Assembly (NCBI RefSeq): GCF_927798095.1
Contig: NZ_CAKMMF010000005.1
Coordinates: forward strand, 206,988-270,987
Direction of reading: 5' to 3'
DNA length: 64,000 nucleotides
From: Paenibacillus plantiphilus
Lineage (GTDB): Bacteria > Bacillota > Bacilli > Paenibacillales > Paenibacillaceae
This document shows, piece by piece, positions 57,981 through 64,000 of this stretch (positions within the stretch are counted from its first letter, which is position 1; each line of letters begins with the position of its first letter). The notes below the pieces were generated by a model. That model worked only from the letters and a program-made list of their open reading frames with translations, did not search any database and was not told the origin of the DNA. A program made the position numbers and the translations under genes.

Positions 57981-58253
57981 CTGCCGTGCTAGATGGGGAG
58001 GTAGCGGTGCCCTGTAACTCGCAATCCGCTGTAGCGAGGTTGAATTCCTGTCTGAGGTTATACTGATGCGGGGCTGGTTTTTATGAACAGTGTTGACGGA
58101 ATGGGTCCTCCGCAATGGGCGCTTGTGAACCCGGTCAGGTCCGGAAGGAAGCAGCCGTAAGCAGGTACGTTCATGTGCCGGGGGAGTGCCTGGCCAGAGC
58201 TGGGAGTAAAATGGCCGCCCGGGTCGTATATATCGAGGGCAGGTGCACGGTTT
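57981..58253 (+). ncRNA. ffs: SRP RNA (large, Firmicute type)
   Basis: About 270 nt. GGGGAGGTAGCGGTGCCCTG at the 5' side (Alu domain), the S-domain core GTCAGGTCCGGAAGGAAGCA with the GGAA tetraloop, and the closing AGGTGCACGGT at the 3' side follow the Bacillus scRNA. The exact 5' and 3' ends are approximate. It precedes the sensor kinase and dnaX; in B. subtilis scr also lies just before dnaX. It forms the RNA part of the signal recognition particle with Ffh. Confidence 0.95.
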
Positions 58254-58282
58254 ATCTAATCCCAAATAATAATGAGTAGCCC

Positions 58283-58328
58283 AAACATCCAAGCGTGTCT
58301 CATCATGAGCGCTGAGGATGTTTTTTAT
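58283..58328 (+). terminator. Terminator after SRP RNA
   Basis: AAACATCC...AGCG pairs with CGCT...GGATGTTT, followed by a T-run (58320-58326). Confidence 0.75.
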
Positions 58329-58357
58329 TTCTTATATAAAATGAGGGTGCGCAAGCT

Positions 58358-59845
58358 GTGAATAGCTCCGAGAACGGATCCAGTAAAGAGGGGATGCTTA
58401 TGTACGATACTCCATCGGAATCCATAGTAAAGCTCAGTTTACGGTCATTCGACGACTATTCGAACCGGTTGCAGGGTACGATGGCTATTGTAGTAGATAG
58501 CGGAGCTCGTGTGGTGCGCTGCAACATGCATTTTTTGAGAGAAACGGGATATTCGGCGTCGTTCATTGAGAATAAGCCTCTTCGCATGTTCCTTCGTGAC
58601 GGCTCGTCGTCAGAGTGGGTGTCTGCGGATCGTTTTCTTCGTTCTCTTACAGAGCGTGTTGTAGAGCCGATGACGGTGCTCATGAGCAGAGCGGACGGGT
58701 CTAGTCTGTGTGTGCTCGTCATTCGAATGGTCATCGAGACGGAGCTTGGCATTCTAACGATGCTATTGCTGTACAACCAGGAGCCTGCCATGAAAGGGAG
58801 TCTCATCGAGCGTTTCGGCAAGACGATGCTGACTGATGAGCATATAGGGGTCGTATTGCTGCAGCCGGATTCCAGAATACTTGATATAAGTCCGCTTGCT
58901 TGCCAGGTGCTGGGGGTGTGCAAAGCGGTCGTCGTTAACGAGCCGCTATCCCGTTTTTTCGCTAATGCGGAGAATGAATATGCTATTATTCGGTCGGCAT
59001 TGGAGTATGGGGATGCTGTACGGAACTATCCGATCACATGGATTCATAAGGAACGGACAGAGCTGCTGATGGATGTCGGCTGGCTGCGCAGTCCGGATGG
59101 CAGCATGGAAGGCGCCTATATTATTTTCAAGGATATAACCAATCTGAGATCGCTTGAGGAGCAGGTGCAGCGGAGCGACCGGCTGGCGATGATCGGCCAG
59201 ATCGCTGCAGGCGCAGCTCACGAAATCCGCAATCCATTAACTGCGATTAGAGGTTTCCTCCAGATGTTCCGCAAAACAATGATTGATCGCGATATGTCCA
59301 AAGAAGTGGGTTATACCGATATTATGCTGACAGAGCTGGATCGGATTAATGAGCTGGTCAGTGAATTTCTCATGCTAAGCAAGCCAAGGAACGTTGTTTA
59401 TGATGAAGTCGATATTCATACGGTGCTGAATGGTATTATGCCGGTAATATCCAGCGAGGCGACGCTCCATGACATAACGGTCCATTGGGAGATGGCAGAA
59501 TCGCTGCCGTCTGTAACGGCTGATCGGGAAATGCTGAAACAGGTGTTTCTGAATATTTGCAAGAACGGAATCGAAGCGATGACGGAGGGCGGTATTCTCA
59601 CAATCCAAGGAAGAGCGGAGCAGGATGCAGAGGGTGAGTGGATTATCATCGACATCCAGGACAACGGACCGGGAATTCCTGTACATATGCTGGACAAAAT
59701 ATTTGATCCCTTCGTGACGACCAAAGCCAACGGTACTGGGCTCGGATTGTCCGTGTGCCAGCGAATTCTCCACGAATTTGACGGCACGATTCGAGCAGTC
59801 AGCAGGGAGGACGGCGCACAATTCACCATCATATTGCCTTGTTGA
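58358..59845 (+). CDS. PAS-domain sensor histidine kinase
   Basis: A 495-residue kinase without membrane segments. Two PAS-like regions (about residues 38-140 and 160-260) precede the HisKA domain (phospho-His in AAHEIRNPLTAIRGF, about residue 290) and the ATPase (ICKNGIEAM, DNGPGIP, GTGLGLSV). The overall form is that of sporulation kinases such as KinA or KinE, which feed Spo0F. There is no response regulator next to it, consistent with an orphan kinase of the phosphorelay. Start: GTG 58358 with GAGGGTG 8 nt upstream; ATG 58400 with GAGGGG at 6 nt is a possible alternative. Confidence 0.85.
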   Translation: MNSSENGSSKEGMLMYDTPSESIVKLSLRSFDDYSNRLQGTMAIVVDSGARVVRCNMHFLRETGYSASFIENKPLRMFLRDGSSSEWVSADRFLRSLTERVVEPMTVLMSRADGSSLCVLVIRMVIETELGILTMLLLYNQEPAMKGSLIERFGKTMLTDEHIGVVLLQPDSRILDISPLACQVLGVCKAVVVNEPLSRFFANAENEYAIIRSALEYGDAVRNYPITWIHKERTELLMDVGWLRSPDGSMEGAYIIFKDITNLRSLEEQVQRSDRLAMIGQIAAGAAHEIRNPLTAIRGFLQMFRKTMIDRDMSKEVGYTDIMLTELDRINELVSEFLMLSKPRNVVYDEVDIHTVLNGIMPVISSEATLHDITVHWEMAESLPSVTADREMLKQVFLNICKNGIEAMTEGGILTIQGRAEQDAEGEWIIIDIQDNGPGIPVHMLDKIFDPFVTTKANGTGLGLSVCQRILHEFDGTIRAVSREDGAQFTIILPC

Positions 59846-59944
59846 CTGTTTTTTTGAGCGTTGTCATCGTGTATAATAGAGAGAATCGAGCAATGCCCTA
59901 ATAAACGCCCCATCATGGAAATGAGCCGAAAGGAACGGTAAAGC

Positions 59945-61762
59945 GTGACACATATAGCCTTATATCGCTCCTGGCGTCCGCAGACGTTTCGGGATATGGT
60001 TGGTCAACAGCATATTGTACAAACATTGCAGAATGCTATTCGTGAACAACGAGTTTCGCACGCTTATTTGTTCAACGGTCCTCGGGGGACGGGGAAGACG
60101 ACAGCAGCCAAAGTGCTGGCCAAGGCGATCAACTGCGAGCGGGGTCCGGCGACAGAGCCGTGCAATGAATGTGATGCTTGTCTTGGCATTACTGCCGGTA
60201 CAATTATGGATGTTGTGGAGATAGATGCGGCCTCCAATCGAGGAATTGATGAAATTCGCGACATAAGGGACAAAGTGCGTTATGCGCCTTCCGATGTCCG
60301 CAATAAAGTGTATATTATAGATGAAGTCCATATGCTTACCTCCGAGGCATTCAATGCGCTGCTGAAGACGCTGGAGGAACCGCCGGCTCATGTCGTTTTT
60401 ATATTGGCGACAACGGAGCCGCACAAGCTGCCCGCAACTATTATATCGCGCTGCCAGCGCTTTGATTTCAGGCAGGTGCCGCTTCCTGAGCAGACGGAAC
60501 GGCTGCGGCGGATATGCAAGGATGAAGGTATTGAAGCCGAGGAGGATGCGCTGGCTTATATTGCCCGTCTATCCGATGGCGGAATGCGTGATGCCATCAG
60601 CTTACTGGAGCAAGTCTCTGCATATGACGGAGAACGTATTACACTTGCGGGAGCGGTTGATGTTACGGGAGGTTTGGCAGCCGAGCAGTTCGCCCAATTG
60701 GCGGATGCTGTTCGTGAACGGAATGCCGGCGCTGTACTGCCGCTCGTAGAAGGGCTCATGCAGGCCGGCAAAAGTGCAGACAAGTGTCTGGAGAACCTGG
60801 TCTATTATTTCCGTGATCTGCTGGTCATCAAGCTTGCGCCGCAAGGGCGGGCATCGACAGAACGTTTAGTGGATCAGGAGCGGTACCAGGCAATGGCGGA
60901 GGCTTTCAGCTCGGAGCGGCTATTCAAGATGATTGACGTGCTGAACCAATATCAGATTGAGATTCGTCATGCCTCGTTGCCTCAGACTATATTCGAAGTT
61001 GCCCTTATGAAAATTTGCACACTGCCTGAAGCCGGAGACGCATCCCGTGCTGAACGTCACATATCGGCTGCTGCGGGACAATCTGCGGAGGGCCCGTCTG
61101 CATCGGGAGGGGCACCCCCGGCAGAAGTGGCGCGTCTCCAGAAGCGGATCGACGCATTGGAGGAGAAGCTGGAGCAATTGCTCCGATCCGGTGTTCGGTC
61201 TGCGGGGGATGGGACAGGAGCCGGAGATGCGGCAGATGGCCGAGGCGGGGGCAAGACCAATCGAGCAGGGCAGTTCGGCGCTCGCAGCAGCGGGGCGACA
61301 AGCGGAATCCCTCGGTCAGGGGTGAAGCTGGCTCCCTATGTGGCGGCAGCCGGCAGTGAGGCGACGAATGGGATACGAATGAAGTGGAGTGAAATTCTGC
61401 AGCGGGTCAAGGAAGCGCGAATTACAGTGCATGCCTGGCTCGTGGATGGCGAGCCTGTAGCCGCAGATGACAAATCGGTGCTTGTAGCCTTCAAGAATAC
61501 GATGCACCGTGAGACGACGGAGAAGCCTGCCAATCGGGAGCTGATTGAGCGAGTCATGCAGGAATCCTTCGGGAAACCGCTCATGCTTGCAACCGTGATG
61601 ATGAAGGATTGGCAAGCAGCTGCCGATGCTGGACCAGCAGCGGCGGCAGAGCCGCTCCTCATGCATTCTGACGAGCAGGGCGCTGTATCCTCGCAGCCGG
61701 AATGGATTGAGGAAGCGGTCAAGCTATTTGGCGAAGACCTCGTAGTCGTTGAGGAAAAGTGA
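59945..61762 (+). CDS. dnaX: DNA polymerase III subunit gamma/tau
   Basis: A 605-residue clamp-loader ATPase. RGTGKTTAAKVLAKAINCE (Walker A with zinc-binding CNECDAC following), DEVHMLTSEAFN, and ISRCQRFDFRQ (SRC motif). A Gly/Ala-rich linker at about 370-450 leads to the tau-like C-terminal region. No AAAAAAG-type slippery sequence with a nearby stop was seen, so no frameshifted gamma form is suggested. Start: GTG 59945, after AAAGGAA. First gene of dnaX-yaaK-recR. Confidence 0.95.
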   Translation: MTHIALYRSWRPQTFRDMVGQQHIVQTLQNAIREQRVSHAYLFNGPRGTGKTTAAKVLAKAINCERGPATEPCNECDACLGITAGTIMDVVEIDAASNRGIDEIRDIRDKVRYAPSDVRNKVYIIDEVHMLTSEAFNALLKTLEEPPAHVVFILATTEPHKLPATIISRCQRFDFRQVPLPEQTERLRRICKDEGIEAEEDALAYIARLSDGGMRDAISLLEQVSAYDGERITLAGAVDVTGGLAAEQFAQLADAVRERNAGAVLPLVEGLMQAGKSADKCLENLVYYFRDLLVIKLAPQGRASTERLVDQERYQAMAEAFSSERLFKMIDVLNQYQIEIRHASLPQTIFEVALMKICTLPEAGDASRAERHISAAAGQSAEGPSASGGAPPAEVARLQKRIDALEEKLEQLLRSGVRSAGDGTGAGDAADGRGGGKTNRAGQFGARSSGATSGIPRSGVKLAPYVAAAGSEATNGIRMKWSEILQRVKEARITVHAWLVDGEPVAADDKSVLVAFKNTMHRETTEKPANRELIERVMQESFGKPLMLATVMMKDWQAAADAGPAAAAEPLLMHSDEQGAVSSQPEWIEEAVKLFGEDLVVVEEK

Positions 61763-61805
61763 AACTAAATGATTGCAACTAACCAATGAGGAGAGAGATA
61801 TTCCA

Positions 61806-62117
61806 ATGAACAACATGAATCAAATGATGAAGCAAGTGAAGAAGATGCAGGAGCAAATGCTTAAAGCGCAAGAAGAGCTTGGAACAAAATCGGTTGAAGG
61901 AACTGCGGGCGGCGGTGTCGTCACCGTTACTGTGAACGGACACAAAAATGTGCAAAGCATCATCATCAAACCGGAAGCAGTAGATCCGGATGACGTTGAA
62001 ATGCTTCAGGATCTAGTCTTAACGGCTGTTAATGATGCGCTTAATAAAGTTGATGAGCTCGCAAACCAAGATATGGGCAAATTTACGGGTGGCATGAAAA
62101 TCCCAGGACTGTTCTAA
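61806..62117 (+). CDS. yaaK: YbaB/EbfC nucleoid-associated protein
   Basis: A 103-residue DNA-binding protein: [20 protein letters not shown] helix, [20 protein letters not shown] strands, and a final GGMKIPGLF. It lies between dnaX and recR as in B. subtilis. The ATG at 61806 is 10 nt after GAGGAGAG; the frame upstream to 61773 is not used. Confidence 0.95.
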   Translation: MNNMNQMMKQVKKMQEQMLKAQEELGTKSVEGTAGGGVVTVTVNGHKNVQSIIIKPEAVDPDDVEMLQDLVLTAVNDALNKVDELANQDMGKFTGGMKIPGLF

Positions 62118-62141
62118 TCTTTGTTGTAGAGGAGCTTTGCC

Positions 62142-62741
62142 TTGTATTATCCCGAACCGATAGCCAAACTAATTGACGCTTTCAGCCGCTTGCCGGGTAT
62201 CGGTCCTAAGACTGCGGCAAGACTTGCCTTTCATGTGCTGCGGATGAAGGAAGACGATGTCATTGACTTCGCGAAGGCGCTTGTAAGTGTGAAGCGGAAT
62301 CTTCATTATTGCTCGGTCTGCTGCAACATTACCGATATCGATCCATGCCGTGTTTGTCAGGATAGGACCCGAGACGCCTCTGTTATATGTGTCGTGCAGG
62401 AATCAAGGGATCTCGTCGCGATGGAACGGACGAAGGAATTCCAAGGCCAGTACCACGTTCTCCAGGGTGCAATTTCCCCGATGGAGGGGATTGGACCGGA
62501 TGATATCCGAATTGCGGAGCTGCTGAAGCGGCTGGGTGACGAAACGGTGCAAGAGATGATTTTGGCGACTAACCCTAATATTGAAGGTGAAGCTACCGCG
62601 ATGTATCTGTCACGGCTTGTTAAGCCCTTTGGTATTAAAGTGACGCGAATTGCACATGGATTGCCTGTTGGCGGTGATCTGGAGTATGCCGATGAAGTAA
62701 CGCTGTCCAGAGCGCTTGAGGGCCGAAGAGAACTGAGTTGA
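62142..62741 (+). CDS. recR: Recombination mediator RecR
   Basis: A 199-residue repair protein. Helix-hairpin-helix [19 protein letters not shown], zinc finger [16 protein letters not shown], Toprim segment [20 protein letters not shown], and the Walker-like C-terminal segment. Works with RecO and RecF to load RecA. TTG start, 7 nt after GAGGAG. Confidence 0.97.
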   Translation: MYYPEPIAKLIDAFSRLPGIGPKTAARLAFHVLRMKEDDVIDFAKALVSVKRNLHYCSVCCNITDIDPCRVCQDRTRDASVICVVQESRDLVAMERTKEFQGQYHVLQGAISPMEGIGPDDIRIAELLKRLGDETVQEMILATNPNIEGEATAMYLSRLVKPFGIKVTRIAHGLPVGGDLEYADEVTLSRALEGRRELS

Positions 62742-62756
62742 ATATACAAGCTGTGG

Positions 62757-62796
62757 AAGACCTTGCGAGGGCGATGAACTTGCAGGGTCTTTTTGC
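62757..62796 (+). terminator. Terminator after recR
   Basis: AAGACCTTGC (62757-62766) pairs with GCAGGGTCTT (62782-62791, one wobble), then TTT. Confidence 0.8.
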
Positions 62797-62958
62797 ATGC
62801 AAAAAAGATGACTGAATGATTTGCCCGCAGGGCAAGTGATGTCGCGGCGCAGGATATGAGCTTGCCTTCTGTTCTAATTTTTCTCTGGCCTCATAGATTG
62901 ATATTACATGTGCGTCAGCGCATGCGATAGAAAGTCGGACAAGCGGAGGGGAATGCGG

Positions 62959-63237
62959 ATGTGGAGACGGTGGCTGCGGCTGCGGAGAGAGGAAGCTGTG
63001 AACAAGGAGGATGCTTCGGTTCAATCAGAAATGTATCTCCTATATGAAGAAATCAAGACGGCCAAGCGCGAATGGGATAATGCGATGCGCCACTTCGAAT
63101 ATGCGTTAGGAAAAGATCAGGTGGATTACGCAATCTTTGCTATAGAAGCTGCTGAGAAGCGTTATGAGATGTTGCTGCGCAAAGCCAAAGCGCTTCCTAT
63201 GAAGTGGCCAAAGTGGTTCAAGGGGGAAGCGATATGA
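62959..63237 (+). CDS. yaaL: YaaL-like DUF2508 protein
   Basis: A 92-residue helical, charged protein. WRRWLRLRREEAVNKED is followed by EIKTAKREWDNAMRHFEYAL and a Trp-rich end (MKWPKWFKG), as in YaaL. Function unknown. Start set at ATG 62959 (9 nt after GGAGG); ATG 62953 is too close to it. It overlaps bofA by 4 bp (ATGA). Confidence 0.85.
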   Translation: MWRRWLRLRREEAVNKEDASVQSEMYLLYEEIKTAKREWDNAMRHFEYALGKDQVDYAIFAIEAAEKRYEMLLRKAKALPMKWPKWFKGEAI

Positions 63238-63497
63238 AAATGATGTGGCTTATTGTTCTGAGCGCCTCGGCACTATTGCTCGTTGCAGTGGTGCTGAGGC
63301 AGAAGCTGTCCTGGCATTGGGTGAGCAGGTTTCTGCTCCACCTTGTCGTCGCTGCTGTTGCTCTGTACCTGCTCAACTACTCGGGCATTGTATCTGGCTT
63401 CAAGATTCCGATTAATCCAACGACAATTGGTACAGTGGTATTGTTGGGGTTACCGGGAATTATGCTGATTGCAGGATTGCAGTGGACGCTGTTCTAA
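63234..63497 (+). CDS. bofA: Pro-SigmaK processing inhibitor BofA
   Basis: An 87-residue membrane protein with three hydrophobic segments (WLIVLSASALLLVAVVL, FLLHLVVAAVALYLL, and the C-terminal IGTVVLLGLPGIMLIAGLQW). INPTTIGTVVLLGLPGI is the conserved end. It sits in the mother-cell-derived outer forespore membrane and, with SpoIVFA, holds the protease SpoIVFB inactive until the forespore signal. It lies between yaaL and the rRNA operon as in B. subtilis. The ATG is 7 nt after GGGGG. Confidence 0.95.
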   Translation: MKMMWLIVLSASALLLVAVVLRQKLSWHWVSRFLLHLVVAAVALYLLNYSGIVSGFKIPINPTTIGTVVLLGLPGIMLIAGLQWTLF

Positions 63498-63558
63498 TGG
63501 GCATTATTGCAAAGAGCTGCTTTACATAGATGGGATTTGAATAGGATATTGAAAAGGC

Positions 63559-63588
63559 TTGACCACAATGGGGGAGCTATGCTAAAGT
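63559..63588 (+). promoter_or_regulatory. rrn promoter P1 (candidate)
   Basis: TTGACC (63559-63564), 18 bp, TAAAGT (63583-63588). Confidence 0.55.
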
Positions 63589-63643
63589 AATGTTCGCGTC
63601 ACATCATGATTGTCGGGCTGCGAACATTATTTTAAAATAATGC

Positions 63644-63673
63644 TTGCAATCATATAGGCAAACATGATATATT
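63644..63673 (+). promoter_or_regulatory. rrn promoter P2 (candidate)
   Basis: TTGCAA (63644-63649), 18 bp, TATATT (63668-63673). Confidence 0.55.
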
Positions 63674-63709
63674 AATCAAGTCGCCGCTGAGAGGTGACGA
63701 CGAGATAAA

Positions 63710-63888
63710 CAAGAATTTGTTCTTTGAAAACTGAACAATGAGCGACCTGTCAAACAGGTTTTAAATGTAAGTCAGCGATGAGCTAACAAGCCATCCTTGG
63801 AGCTTTTTCTCTAGCAGCTAACGCTGCAAAAGAAAAACTTCGTTGAAGCTTTTTTCTCAACGGCTAACGCCGGTTCGGAAAAACTTCT
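63710..63888 (+). other. 16S rRNA leader with tandem processing-type repeats
   Basis: It includes TTCTTTGAAAACTGAACA (63721-63738), commonly found before 16S genes of Bacillales. Two similar ~44-bp segments follow, each ending GAAAAACTTC with CTAACGC in the middle (AGCAGCTAACGCTGC and CAACGGCTAACGCCG). These probably form hairpins used in pre-rRNA folding and processing. Confidence 0.7.
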
Positions 63889-64000
63889 TTTATGGAGAGT
63901 TTGATCCTGGCTCAGGACGAACGCTGGCGGCGTGCCTAATACATGCAAGTCGAGCGGACTTGAAGAGAAGCTTGCTTCTCTGATGGTTAGCGGCGGACGG
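63889..64000 (+). rRNA. rrs: 16S ribosomal RNA, 5' end only
   Basis: From about 63889: GGAGAGTTTGATCCTGGCTC, ACGAACGCTGGCGGCGTGCC and TAATACATGCAAGTCGAGCG, the universal start of bacterial 16S rRNA. The window ends 112 nt into the gene. Confidence 0.98.

Noticed and set aside
59945..61762. Programmed frameshift in dnaX
   Set aside because: No A6G-type slippery sequence followed by an early stop was found.
63498..63888. tRNA genes before the rRNA operon
   Set aside because: No cloverleaf-type GGTTCGAATCC-like segment was seen; the region holds promoters and leader only.

Overview
The window looks like a chromosome segment of a Paenibacillus-type endospore-forming Firmicute. Evidence: Bacillus-like gene order around ywhD-pbpG-speE-speB, ywiB-argS, rpoE-pyrG-spo0F, murA-rho-rpmE and dnaX-yaaK-recR-yaaL-bofA-16S rRNA; a large Firmicute-type SRP RNA; a T-box leader; sporulation genes (spo0F, bofA, a PAS sensor kinase); many TTG/GTG starts behind strong GGAGG ribosome sites; and moderate GC. 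All assignments come from reading the sequence; no database was searched.

Layout. 1-3.1 kb: the first 1021 codons of a very large Trp-repeat protein on the minus strand, running off the window. 3.6-6.7 kb: a DUF421 membrane protein and a MarR/drug-efflux pair. 6.7-12.6 kb: an accessory region. It holds a small regulator/membrane-protein cassette between two ~90-bp repeats, two back-to-back remnants of polymorphic-toxin tails, each with a candidate immunity gene, and a chimera of two broken insertion sequences (IS110 and IS1182 types). 12.7-36.8 kb: transporters (GlcP-like MFS, SwrC-like RND), a racemase-like protein, an MHYT-GGDEF-EAL protein, a secreted protein of unknown function, an Lhr-type helicase, an NlpC/P60 hydrolase, an M1 metallopeptidase with a membrane partner, YwhD, a chemoreceptor and a HisC-like aminotransferase. 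37-48 kb: a class A PBP, spermidine synthesis (speE-speB), a DNA glycosylase, and two different arginyl-tRNA synthetases, one behind a T-box. The spacers here are rich in short palindromes and 11-bp tandem repeats. 48-64 kb: a subtilisin-like protease, then the housekeeping run rpoE, pyrG, spo0F, murA, rho, a radical SAM protein, rpmE, a lipoprotein, SRP RNA, a sensor kinase, dnaX, yaaK, recR, yaaL, bofA, and an rRNA operon whose 16S gene is cut by the window end.

Working together: speE and speB form a polyamine operon. The kinase and Spo0F belong to the sporulation phosphorelay, and BofA acts later in the same programme. dnaX-yaaK-recR is a replication/repair operon. pyrG carries the signals of CTP-sensing attenuation, and argS-1 carries tRNA-sensing attenuation. 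The most unusual material is the toxin debris at 8.4-11 kb, especially an NTase-like toxin tail translationally coupled to a candidate immunity gene. Other items to pursue are the unexplained murA leader, the rho-linked radical SAM gene, the dual argS arrangement, and the families of intergenic palindromes.
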